Notes: generated from the letters alone by a model not told the origin. Positions 1 through 6,654 are shown, counted from the stretch's first letter. The stretch is 8,385 bases of DNA from Polaromonas sp. (GCA_026786065.1 JAJAYS010000322.1:1-8385); one strand, 5' to 3'. Numbers and translations are program-made.

Positions 1-525
1 CGCCACGCGCTGGCGCATGCCGCCTGAAAACTGATGTGGATAGCTCAGCAGCCGCTCGTCTGGCGACGGTATGCCGACCCGCGCCAGCGCATCGCGCGAC
101 AGCGCCCGGGCGTCGGCCTGGCTGACGCGCTCGTGCGCCAGGACCGCCTCGATCATCTGCGTGTCAATGCGCAGCACCGGGTTCAGCGTCATCATCGGGT
201 CCTGGAAAATCATGGCGATGCGGTTTCCGCGAATCGCCCGCATGGCCTCGGCGCCAAGGCCGCGCAGCTCGCGGCCCTGCAGTTCGATCGAGCCGCCAGT
301 GACTTCACCGGGCGCGTCGATCAGCCCCATGATCGAGTAGCCGGTCATCGACTTGCCCGACCCGGACTCACCGACCAGCCCCATGATCTGCCCGGGCATG
401 ACCGAAAACGACACGTCGTCCACCGCCCGGGCGATGCCGGCCTGGGTCTTGAAGCGGGTTTGCAGGTGGCTGACGGCCAGCGTCGGCTTCACCGTCTGCG
501 CGGCTTGATTAGGTAGCGCATTCAT
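1..525 (-). CDS. Peptide-type ABC transporter ATP-binding protein (DppD/OppD-like), 3' part cut by window edge
   Basis: Reading the minus strand from the ATG at 525 gives an uninterrupted 175-codon frame that leaves the window at base 1. It carries Walker A GESGSGKS (residues 52-59), a Q-loop in FQDPMMTLNP (Gln108) and the ABC signature FSGGMRQRV (166-174). Walker B, the H-loop and the C-terminal oligopeptide-transporter domain lie outside the window; family members usually run about 320-340 residues. The protein should sit on the cytoplasmic face and power the two permeases upstream. The start is set by a 4-bp ATGA overlap with the permease stop, with GAGG at 537-540 (minus strand) as a weak, distant ribosome site. 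An alternative ATG at 521 hits a stop after ten codons. The Q-loop wording (MMTLNP) is typical of the DppD/OppD branch. Substrate is not visible in an ATPase; family confidence is very high. Confidence 0.96.
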   Translation of the reverse strand, partial: MNALPNQAAQTVKPTLAVSHLQTRFKTQAGIARAVDDVSFSVMPGQIMGLVGESGSGKSMTGYSIMGLIDAPGEVTGGSIELQGRELRGLGAEAMRAIRGNRIAMIFQDPMMTLNPVLRIDTQMIEAVLAHERVSQADARALSRDALARVGIPSPDERLLSYPHQFSGGMRQRVA

Positions 526-1439
526 TGGGTTTGCAGCCTCGGGTTGAGCACGTCGCGCAGGTGGTCGGCCACCAGATTGATTGCCACCACCGTGACCAGC
601 AAGGCCACGCCGGGGAAGAAGCTGATCCAGTATTTGCCGCTGAGAAGGTACTGAAAGCCGTTGGCGATCAGCAGGCCCAGCGAAGGCTCGGTCACCGGCA
701 GGCCCAGGCCCAGAAACGACAGCGTTGCCTCCAGCGAAATCGCCGCCGCCACCTGCAGCGCGGCAATCACGATCAGCGGCGGCAGGCAGTTGGGCAACAG
801 ATGCCGCAGGATGATGCGCGCCGGCGAAAGCCCGAGCACGGTGGCCGCCTCGATGTATTCCTTTTTGCGCTCGACCAGCGCCGCGCTGCGCGCCGTGCGG
901 GCGTAGTAGGCCCACTGCACCGCCACCAGCGCGATGATGATCTTGCCGACGCCCTGCCCGGTTAGCGCCAGCAATATCAGCGCAATCAGGATGGGCGGAA
1001 ACGACAGCTGGATGTCGGCCACGCGCATGATGAAGGCCTCGGTGCGGCCACCGGCGTAGCCTGCGATCAGCCCCAGGCTCAAGCCGATGGCCAGCGCGAT
1101 CACGGTGGCGCTGACGCCGACCGCCACCGATATGCGCACGCCATACAAAATCGCCGACAGCATGTCGCGGCCCTGCTCGTCGGTGCCGAGCAAAAAGGTC
1201 AGCGCGCCATCGACCGACTTGGCCCCCGGCGCCAGCCGCGAATCCATCACGTCGAGCTTGGACAAATCGTAGGGGTCTTGCGGCGACAGCAGCGGCGCAA
1301 AAATGGCCGCGAGCAGGATCATCACCAGCAGCACAAAGCCGACGGTGGCGATCTTGCTGGCGAAATAGTTGCGCGCGAAGCGCCGAAACGGCGTCTCCGG
1401 CGCGAGGTTCAAAGCCGCAGCATTCATGGGTTTACGCAC
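522..1439 (-). CDS. ABC transporter permease, DppC/OppC-like
   Basis: This is the second inner-membrane permease of a peptide-type importer. In the 305-residue frame there is a first hydrophobic segment at about 31-51. The DppC-family sequence LLGTDEQGRDMLSAILYG follows at 83-100, then four or five more membrane segments (about 103-128, 142-160, 164-182, 219-247, 272-292). The cytoplasmic EAA loop, which contacts the ATPase, is at 194-217 (EYIEAATVLGLSPARIILRHLLPN in two halves, with Glu197, Gly203 and Pro216). Length is normal for the family. The start is uncertain. The GTG at 1439 directly abuts the TAG of the upstream permease and has AAAGGA only 3 nt away. The ATG at 1427 (residue 5) is the alternative and would give 301 residues with a poorer ribosome site. 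The gene's 3' end overlaps the ATPase gene by 4 bp, indicating one operon with coupled translation. Confidence 0.95.
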   Translation of the reverse strand: MRKPMNAAALNLAPETPFRRFARNYFASKIATVGFVLLVMILLAAIFAPLLSPQDPYDLSKLDVMDSRLAPGAKSVDGALTFLLGTDEQGRDMLSAILYGVRISVAVGVSATVIALAIGLSLGLIAGYAGGRTEAFIMRVADIQLSFPPILIALILLALTGQGVGKIIIALVAVQWAYYARTARSAALVERKKEYIEAATVLGLSPARIILRHLLPNCLPPLIVIAALQVAAAISLEATLSFLGLGLPVTEPSLGLLIANGFQYLLSGKYWISFFPGVALLVTVVAINLVADHLRDVLNPRLQTQ

Positions 1440-2417
1440 CTATCCTTTGGCATCGGCAAGCCGCACCCGCGGGTCCAGCAGCGAATACATCACATCGACG
1501 ATCAGGTTGATGAATATGAAAATGACAACGATCAGCATCAGGTAGGCGACGATGACCGGCCGGTCCAGGAAGCGGATCGAATCGATGATCAGCTTTCCCA
1601 TGCCAGGCCAGGCAAACACCGATTCGGTGACGATGGCGAAGGCAATGACCGAGCCGAACTGCAGCGCAATCACGGTGACGATCGGGATCAGGATATTTTT
1701 CAGCACATGCACGCCGATGATGCGCCGGTTGCTCAGGCCCTTGGCCCGGGCAAACTTCACGTAATCCTGCAGCAGCGCCTCCTGCGCCCCGGCCCGCGTC
1801 AGGCGAATCACCAGCGCGATATTGAACAGCGCCAGGTTGAAAGCCGGCATCAGGATGTGCTTGAGCCCGTCAACCGACAAGAAGCTGACCGGTATGCCAA
1901 AGAGCAGTTCCGTCGGCCCGCGCCCGCTAGAAGGCAGCCAGCCGAGCTGCACCGCAAAAACCATGATCAGCATCAGCCCGACCCAAAACGTCGGCAGTGA
2001 AAAGCCCAGAATCGACACCGCCATGATGACCTTGCCGATGAAGCCGTTTGGCCGCAGGCCAGCCCAGAGCCCGAGCGGAATCCCCAGCACGATGGACAGC
2101 AAAATCGCAAACACGGCCAGCTCCATCGTCGCCGGCATGCGCTCGACGATCAGGCCGAGCGCAGGAGCCGAAAACGCGAACGATTTGCCCATGTCCCCCT
2201 GGAGCGCGTTTTTGACGAACAGCCCGTATTGCTGCCACAGCGGCTTGTCCAGCCCGAAGGCGGCAATGGTCCGGACCCGGTCTTGCTGGTCGGCGTCGGG
2301 GCTGATCAACATGTCGATTGGGTTGCCTATCGCATACACCCCGACGAACACCAGAAGCGACATGACGACAAGAACCAGAACGCTCTGCAGCAGACGCCTG
2401 ACTATGAAAACCAGCAT
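1440..2417 (-). CDS. ABC transporter permease, DppB/OppB-like
   Basis: This is the first permease of the importer, with 325 residues, the usual DppB length. The N-terminus MLVFIVRRLLQSV followed by a membrane helix (about 9-30) is typical. A periplasmic part holds the family pattern GLDKPLWQQYG (55-65) and GDMGKSF (74-80). Further hydrophobic segments lie at about 99-120, 130-157, 187-207, 241-264 and 287-313. The EAA-type coupling loop is YVKFARAKGLSNRR...LIP (219-245, with Gly227 and Pro245). The end has the usual LLDPRVRL. The ATG at 2417 has only a weak GAAAGA (2424-2429 on the minus strand) as ribosome site. The gene follows the binding-protein gene after 124 bp and abuts the next permease with no gap, so it belongs to the same transcript. 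Substrate cannot be read from the permease; dipeptide, oligopeptide and other family-5 solutes are all possible. Confidence 0.96.
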   Translation of the reverse strand: MLVFIVRRLLQSVLVLVVMSLLVFVGVYAIGNPIDMLISPDADQQDRVRTIAAFGLDKPLWQQYGLFVKNALQGDMGKSFAFSAPALGLIVERMPATMELAVFAILLSIVLGIPLGLWAGLRPNGFIGKVIMAVSILGFSLPTFWVGLMLIMVFAVQLGWLPSSGRGPTELLFGIPVSFLSVDGLKHILMPAFNLALFNIALVIRLTRAGAQEALLQDYVKFARAKGLSNRRIIGVHVLKNILIPIVTVIALQFGSVIAFAIVTESVFAWPGMGKLIIDSIRFLDRPVIVAYLMLIVVIFIFINLIVDVMYSLLDPRVRLADAKG

Positions 2418-2493
2418 GCTTGATCTTTCGCAAACTCAGCGCATTGGCGGTGGCAACAGCAAATGCGGTGCGGGTGGTGCAGACCGCAGGCCG

Positions 2494-2511
2494 AGGGCGG
2501 CGCCGCGCCCT
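2494..2511 (-). promoter_or_regulatory. GC-rich intercistronic hairpin between binding protein and permease genes
   Basis: The bases AGGGCG (2494-2499) and CGCCCT (2506-2511) pair perfectly over 6 bp around a 6-base loop that is itself GC-rich. The hairpin lies about 30 bases after the binding-protein stop, in transcript direction, and ahead of the permease gene. No T-run follows, so it does not look like a full intrinsic terminator. In many binding-protein importer operons a hairpin here protects the abundant binding-protein message or lowers expression of the membrane subunits (for example malE-malF). That role is inferred here. Confidence 0.45.
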
Positions 2512-2519
2512 GCCCGCTG

Positions 2520-2541
2520 TTCAATCGCAATTCAATCGCAA
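2520..2541. repeat. 11-bp perfect tandem duplication just after the binding-protein stop
   Basis: TTCAATCGCAA occurs twice back to back (2520-2530 and 2531-2541, plus-strand reading) and is followed by TT. It starts right next to the TAA stop of the substrate-binding protein gene (2544-2542). It probably arose by a short slippage or tandem duplication event in non-coding sequence. No function is apparent. Confidence 0.8.
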
Positions 2542-4146
2542 TTACTGGGCAACAAACCCGTAGGCGTGGGTGCGCTCGTCGGTGCGCGGCACGTAGGCAA
2601 AGCCTTTTTTGGCGGCCCAGGTGGTGACCTGCTGATGGATCGGGATCAGGCCACCGTCGTTGATGGCGATCGCCGCCGCGTCTTGCAGCAGTTGCGAGCG
2701 CACCTTGTCATCGACCGTGTTCAAGGCCTTGATCAGCGGCTCATCGACCTTCGGGTTGCAGTACTTGAGCCAGTTGAAGCCGCCCAGGCCGCGCACCGGG
2801 TCGTCGCAAGCCAGCAAGGCCCGCAGCGGCGACGAGGCTTCGCCGGTTTGCGCGCCCCAGCCGAGCAGGCCGATTGAATACTCCTGCTTGGCGCCGCGTG
2901 CCGAATAGATCGACATCGGCAGGCCTTCGACCTTGGTGGCCACGCCGATGCGGGCAAACATTTGTGCAATGGTCTGCGCGATTTTTTCGTCGTTGACGTA
3001 GCGGTTGTTCGGCGTGTGCAGCGTGATGCCGAAGCCGTTCGGATAACCGGCTTCAGTCAACAGCTTCTTTGCGCCTTCCGCGTCAAACTTGACGAGCTTC
3101 AAATTCGCGTTGTTGCCGAACAGCGTCTTAGGAACCAGGTTGTTGGTCGGTTCCGAAAGGCCTTCCATCACCCGGTCCTTGATGGCATCGCGGTTGATCG
3201 CCATCGACAGCGCCTGGCGCACGCGGGCGTCCATCAAAGGGTTTTTGTCCAGCGGCTTGCCGTCCTTGTCGGTGACGAAGGGCGACTTTTCTCGCCGCGT
3301 GTCCGGGTACAGGTAAATCAGCCGGTGCGACACCTTGGAGTACAGCCCCAGGCTCTTGTCGCCCCTGACCTTTTCGAGGTCGGGCGTCGGGACGTTTTCA
3401 ATTGCCTGCACGTCGCCGGCCAGCAGCGCGGCCAGGCGGGTTGCACCGTTGGGAATGAAGCGCAGCGTCACCTTGCTCCAGGCCGGCATCTTGCCACCGG
3501 TGTACGTCTCGTTGCGTTCAAGCTCGACCCGGTCGTCGCGCTGGAACCGCACGAACTTGAATGGGCCGGAGCCGACCATGCCCTTGCCGCTGGAGAAATC
3601 GTCGCTGGAAAGCCCGGTCGTTGCCTTCTTCGACACGATGTAGATCGAGGTCAGGTCGGCCAGCATCAGCGGATACGGCTCTTTTGTGGTGAAGCGGACG
3701 GTGTTGGCGTCCATGACTTTTTTGTTGATGATCGCCTTGGTGTACACGTCGAATTTGCCCGGGCTGCCGACGATCATCGCGGTGCGGTCCAGCGACCAGA
3801 CCACGTCGTCGGCCGTCACATCGCTGCCGTCGTGGAACTTGGCGCCTTTTCTGATCTTGAACTCCCAGGTCAGGTTGTTGACCAACGTCCAGGACTCTGC
3901 CAGGCCCGGCACGACCCGGCTGTCAGGGTCCATCTTGACCAGCGTTTCAAAAATATGGTCGGAGACGTTGAGATTCGGAAACAGGTTGTAAAAGTGCGGA
4001 TCCATCGAGGTCGGCGGCGAACTCATCGCGAGCCGGAACTCCTGCGCCAATGCCGCCGGTGCGAGCAGCGTTGCCGCCAACGCCAGCACCAGCGTGCCGT
4101 GTTTGCCCTTTCGGGAAGCCATTGCAAAACTCGAAGAAAGTCGCAT
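2542..4146 (-). CDS. Family-5 extracellular solute-binding protein of peptide-type ABC importer
   Basis: This is a periplasmic receptor that captures the solute and delivers it to the DppB/DppC-like permeases encoded downstream. The 534-residue product starts with a basic region and hydrophobic core ending ...APAALA, so signal peptidase should cut after Ala34. The mature protein shows family-5 (SBP_bac_5) hallmarks. PTSMDPHFYN (45-54) is followed by GLAESWTL...WEFKIRKGAKFHDG (81-107), TADDVVWSLDR (111-121), VGSGPFKF (191-198) and ELERNETYTGG (208-218). Later come DARVRQALSMAINRDAI (306-322) and a C-terminal lobe rich in aromatics. Two cysteines (447, 463) could form a disulfide. The start at 4146 is chosen because GGAG lies 7 nt upstream (4157-4154) and the signal peptide then fits. 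The frame is open to 4362, but that stretch looks non-coding and would bury the signal peptide; the Met at 4122 has no good ribosome site. The ligand (dipeptide, oligopeptide, N-acyl amino acid or other) cannot be fixed from sequence. Confidence 0.95.
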   Translation of the reverse strand: MRLSSSFAMASRKGKHGTLVLALAATLLAPAALAQEFRLAMSSPPTSMDPHFYNLFPNLNVSDHIFETLVKMDPDSRVVPGLAESWTLVNNLTWEFKIRKGAKFHDGSDVTADDVVWSLDRTAMIVGSPGKFDVYTKAIINKKVMDANTVRFTTKEPYPLMLADLTSIYIVSKKATTGLSSDDFSSGKGMVGSGPFKFVRFQRDDRVELERNETYTGGKMPAWSKVTLRFIPNGATRLAALLAGDVQAIENVPTPDLEKVRGDKSLGLYSKVSHRLIYLYPDTRREKSPFVTDKDGKPLDKNPLMDARVRQALSMAINRDAIKDRVMEGLSEPTNNLVPKTLFGNNANLKLVKFDAEGAKKLLTEAGYPNGFGITLHTPNNRYVNDEKIAQTIAQMFARIGVATKVEGLPMSIYSARGAKQEYSIGLLGWGAQTGEASSPLRALLACDDPVRGLGGFNWLKYCNPKVDEPLIKALNTVDDKVRSQLLQDAAAIAINDGGLIPIHQQVTTWAAKKGFAYVPRTDERTHAYGFVAQ

Positions 4147-4153
4147 GAATAAA

Positions 4154-4157
4154 CTCC
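4154..4157 (-). promoter_or_regulatory. Ribosome binding site of the solute-binding protein gene
   Basis: GGAG on the minus strand lies 7 nt before the ATG at 4146. It decides the start: the upstream in-frame codons back to 4362 and the downstream Met at 4122 lack a comparable site. Confidence 0.75.
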
Positions 4158-4193
4158 GTTTTAAGTTGAACGCAGGCTCAGTGGCCTCGTCGT

Positions 4194-4222
4194 AATATAC
4201 ACAGACGGTCGGTCGGTGGCAG
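4194..4222 (-). promoter_or_regulatory. Candidate sigma-70 promoter of the transporter operon
   Basis: On the minus strand CTGCCA (4222-4217, four of six matches to the -35 consensus) is followed by a 17-bp spacer and TATATT (4199-4194, five of six matches to the -10 consensus). This lies about 50 bp upstream of the binding-protein start, leaving a leader of roughly 40 bases. Spacing and position are good and the -35 is mediocre. The spacer contains three tandem ACCG units (4217-4206). This is the only strong AT-rich box in the divergent gap. No experimental support is available. Confidence 0.45.
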
Positions 4223-4272
4223 GTGCCCAACCCTATGCACGCTGCCCCGGCCGGCCCTTGCAAGTGACCCAC

Positions 4273-4285
4273 CGGCGAAACGCCG
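4273..4285 (+). promoter_or_regulatory. Small perfect hairpin just upstream of the M20D ribosome site
   Basis: CGGCG (4273-4277) and CGCCG (4281-4285) form a perfect 5-bp stem around an AAA loop. It ends 4 bases before the Shine-Dalgarno AGGAG of the amidohydrolase gene. It could tune ribosome access or message stability, or be a chance feature of GC-rich DNA. Confidence 0.3.
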
Positions 4286-4289
4286 ATCC

Positions 4290-4294
4290 AGGAG
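4290..4294 (+). promoter_or_regulatory. Ribosome binding site of the M20D amidohydrolase gene
   Basis: AGGAG touches the ATG at 4295 but stands 6 nt before the ATG at 4301. The spacing therefore favours 4301 as the real start and makes the two extra residues (Met-Ala) of the longer frame unlikely. Confidence 0.75.
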
Positions 4295-4300
4295 ATGGCC

Positions 4301-5542
4301 ATGAATCTGATCGATCCCATCGTGCAATTCCAGTCCGAACTGCAGCACATCCGACGCAACATCCATGCCCACCCGGAGCTGTGCTACGAAGAACGGCGCA
4401 CCGCCGACGTGGTGGCTGAAAAACTCACCGAATGGGGTATTCCGGTCCTGCGCGGCATGGGCGTGACCGGCGTGGTCGGCATCATAAAGCGCGGCAGCAG
4501 CGAGGCGGCCATCGGTCTACGGGCCGACATGGATGCGCTGCCGATGCAGGAGTTCAACACCTTCGCGCATGCGTCGAAACACGCCGGGAAGATGCACGCC
4601 TGCGGCCACGACGGCCACACCGCGATGCTGCTCGGGGCGGCGCACCATTTGGCAAAGCACGGCAACTTCGACGGCACGGTGTATGTGATTTTCCAGCCGG
4701 CCGAAGAAGGCGGCGCCGGAGCCAAAAAGATGATTGAAGACGGCTTGTTCGAGCAATGCCCGATGCAGGCGGTGTACGGCATGCACAACTGGCCGGGCGC
4801 GCCGGTCGGCAGCTTCGGCGTAACGCCGGGGCCGATGATGGCGTCGAGCAATGAGTTTGAAGTCACCGTGCATGGCAGGGGCTCGCATGCTGCGCAGCCG
4901 CACAAGAGCGTCGATCCGATCATGGTCGCGGTGCAGATTGCGCAAAGCTGGCAAACCATCGTCTCACGCAACAAGAGCCCGCTGGACGCCGGCGTGCTGT
5001 CGATCACGCAAATTCACGCCGGCAGTGCAACCAACGTCATTCCCGACGAGGCGAAGCTGATCGGCACGGTGCGCACCTTCACCATCGAGGTGCTGGACCT
5101 GATGGAGCAGCGCATGCGTGAAGTGGCGGCGCATACCGCTGCCGCCTTCGGTGCCGAGGTCGAGTTCCAGTTCAAGCGCAACTACCCGCCACTGATCAAC
5201 CATGCCGCTGAAACCTCCTTTGCCGTCAAAGTGATGCAGGAGGTGGTCGGCGCGGCCAGCGTCAATGCGCAGGTCGAGCCGACGATGGGCTCCGAAGACT
5301 TTGCCTTCATGCTGCAGCACAAGCCGGGCTGTTATGTCTTCATCGGCAATGGCGAAGGCGGGCACCGCGACATCGGTCATGGGCTCGGGCCGTGCAACCT
5401 GCACAACCCGAGCTACGACTTCAACGACGACCTGCTGCCCATCGGTGCCACCTACTGGGTGCGGCTGGCCGAGGCGGCGCTGCTGCCCAGCCGCGCCATG
5501 CCAGCCGCCGCCGTACGCGAGTCCGCTGCACTGGCCGCATGA
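4301..5542 (+). CDS. M20D-family metallo-amidohydrolase (hippurate hydrolase-like)
   Basis: The predicted cytoplasmic, two-metal hydrolase has 413 residues and cleaves amide bonds. Known M20D members act on N-acyl amino acids such as hippurate, on indole-acetyl amino acids and on some dipeptides. Visible motifs are RRNIHAHPEL (18-27), RADMDALP (74-81), HACGHDGHTAM (99-109, with metal ligands Cys101 and His103), and PAEEGG (133-138, with Glu135 as catalytic base and Glu136 as ligand). Further motifs are MHNWPG (161-166, His162), the dimerisation/lid domain from about 180 to 290 with HGRGSHAAQPH (191-201), GSEDFAFML (330-338) and the final ligand His368 in LHNPSYDFND. Ligand roles are assigned by family analogy. 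All expected catalytic residues are present. An Ala-rich tail follows residue 397. The gene diverges from a peptide-type importer operon and overlaps the next gene by ATGA. Acting on the imported solute is a reasonable inference. Exact substrate is unknown. Confidence 0.95.
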   Translation: MNLIDPIVQFQSELQHIRRNIHAHPELCYEERRTADVVAEKLTEWGIPVLRGMGVTGVVGIIKRGSSEAAIGLRADMDALPMQEFNTFAHASKHAGKMHACGHDGHTAMLLGAAHHLAKHGNFDGTVYVIFQPAEEGGAGAKKMIEDGLFEQCPMQAVYGMHNWPGAPVGSFGVTPGPMMASSNEFEVTVHGRGSHAAQPHKSVDPIMVAVQIAQSWQTIVSRNKSPLDAGVLSITQIHAGSATNVIPDEAKLIGTVRTFTIEVLDLMEQRMREVAAHTAAAFGAEVEFQFKRNYPPLINHAAETSFAVKVMQEVVGAASVNAQVEPTMGSEDFAFMLQHKPGCYVFIGNGEGGHRDIGHGLGPCNLHNPSYDFNDDLLPIGATYWVRLAEAALLPSRAMPAAAVRESAALAA

Positions 5543-6546
5543 GCCCCCACGCCGGGGTGCTGGCACGCTTTGCGCCGCTGGCGCTGACGAATATCGGGCA
5601 GGAATATCCGAACAAGCTCGACCACACGCTGAACTCGCCGGGCGAGCTTCAAAGCCCTCGCGCGCTGCATCCGGTGTTCTACGGCAGCTACGACTGGCAT
5701 TCGGCGGTGCACATGCACTGGCTGCTGGCGCGGCTGCTGCGGCTGATGCCGGAATTGCCCGAGGCTGGCGCAATCACTGAAGCCTTCGACCGTCATTTCA
5801 CACCTGCCAAGGTCGGCGTCGAGCTGGCTTATCTGGCGCAGCCGCTGCGCGCCACCTTCGAGCGCACCTACGGCTGGGCCTGGTTGCTAAAGCTGCAGGT
5901 CGAGCTATTGCGGCTTGCCGAAAGTCAGCCTCGCGCGGCCCATTGGGCTACCGCACTGCAGCCGCTGGCCGATGCGTTTGCCCAGCGCTACCTGCAGTTT
6001 CTGCCGGTGGCGGACTTCCCGATCCGGGCCGGCACGCATGCGAACAGCGCGTTCGGGCTGCTGTTTGCGCTGGACTATGCCGAGGCGACGGAGCACGCGC
6101 CGCTGCGCGAACTGGTGGGCGACAAGGCGCAGCGCTGGTTCGGCCAGGATGCGCGCTACCCCGCAGGCTACGAGCCCGGCGGCGACGACTTTTTGTCGGG
6201 TGGCCTGGTCGAAGCACTGCTGATGCTGCGCGCGCTGAACGGCAGCGGTTTTGTCGATTGGTGGGCGGTGTTTTGCCCGCCACCGCAGGCCTTGCAGAAC
6301 TGGCTCAGGCCGGTTCCGGTCAGCGACCGGACGGACCCCAAGCTCGCCCACCTCGACGGTTTGAATCTGTCGCGGGCCTGGTGCTGGCGGCAGCTAAAGC
6401 CGGCCCTGCCTTCAGACCTTCAGCCGCAGGCCGAACAGGCCATCGGGCAGTATCTGGCGGCTTCGCTGCCCCACGCCGCGGCCGGTCATTACGCCGGCAC
6501 GCACTGGCTGGCGAGCTTCGCGGCGCTGGCGCTCACTGAAGTGTGA
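5539..6546 (+). CDS. DUF2891-family protein, function unknown
   Basis: The predicted product has 335 residues, close to the usual length of the DUF2891 family as I recall it, whose function is not known to me. No signal peptide or membrane segment is visible, so it should be cytoplasmic. Conserved-looking blocks are rich in aromatics, His and acidic residues: NKLDHTLNS (25-33), HPVFYGSYDWHSAVHMHW (44-61), ERTYGWAWLL (108-117), RAGTHANSAFGL (163-174), GYEPGGDDFLSGGLVEA (210-226), KLAHLDGLNLSRAWCW (268-283) and HYAGTHWLASFAALAL (317-332). The alternating helical, aromatic character recalls alpha/alpha-barrel enzymes, but that is only an impression. The start at 5539 sits in an ATGA overlap with the amidohydrolase stop and has no Shine-Dalgarno of its own, implying translational coupling. 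The frame is open from 5392 but overlaps the amidohydrolase there. Family assignment is by recall of motif patterns. Confidence 0.88.
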   Translation: MSPHAGVLARFAPLALTNIGQEYPNKLDHTLNSPGELQSPRALHPVFYGSYDWHSAVHMHWLLARLLRLMPELPEAGAITEAFDRHFTPAKVGVELAYLAQPLRATFERTYGWAWLLKLQVELLRLAESQPRAAHWATALQPLADAFAQRYLQFLPVADFPIRAGTHANSAFGLLFALDYAEATEHAPLRELVGDKAQRWFGQDARYPAGYEPGGDDFLSGGLVEALLMLRALNGSGFVDWWAVFCPPPQALQNWLRPVPVSDRTDPKLAHLDGLNLSRAWCWRQLKPALPSDLQPQAEQAIGQYLAASLPHAAAGHYAGTHWLASFAALALTEV

Positions 6547-6560
6547 CAGTGGCACTTCCA

Positions 6561-6618
6561 TTCGCTATCTATTTTATAGCTGCTTACGCCCGTATTAATT
6601 GGCATTGAAGGCTTTTTT
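6561..6618. repeat. Probable Comamonadaceae-type intergenic repeat element
   Basis: The stretch contains GCTAT-CTATTTT-ATAGC (6564-6580, a 5-bp stem), then TGCTTACGCCC, ATTAAT and GGC, and finishes in a six-T run (6613-6618). This order (GCTAT..ATAGCTGCTTACGCCCGTATT..) matches an AT-rich intergenic repeat I recall in Polaromonas, Rhodoferax and Acidovorax genomes. It begins about 15 bp after the DUF2891 stop. The T-run might give some termination of plus-strand transcription, but the hairpin next to it is weak. Copy number in the genome cannot be seen from one window. Confidence 0.5.
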
Positions 6619-6654
6619 CCTCAAGAATCGTCACTATTCAGGTTGCCAAACACA

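Noticed and set aside
2494..2511. Intrinsic terminator after the solute-binding protein gene
   Set aside because: The stem is GC-rich but no T-run follows it in transcript direction, and the permease genes downstream clearly belong to the same system.
1822..2877. Plus-strand open frame (351 codons) opposite the DppB-like permease and the binding-protein gene
   Set aside because: It spans two well-supported minus-strand genes and the gap between them, and shows no family motif or ribosome site.
2962..4152. Long plus-strand open frame (396 codons) antisense to the solute-binding protein gene
   Set aside because: It lies fully opposite a gene with clear family-5 motifs and a signal peptide. 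The translation is Arg/His/Val/Gln-rich with no recognisable domain, as expected for an antisense frame in GC-rich DNA.
4166..4198. Plus-strand promoter TTGAAC ... TAATAT for the amidohydrolase
   Set aside because: The spacer would be 21 bp, too long for sigma-70, and the -10 matches only four of six bases. A promoter for this arm must exist nearby but I cannot place it.
4147..4362. N-terminal extension of the solute-binding protein to 4362
   Set aside because: The extra 72 residues are Cys/Trp-rich and unlike the family. They would put the signal peptide inside the protein and overlap the start of the divergent amidohydrolase. The GGAG-preceded ATG at 4146 explains the gene better.
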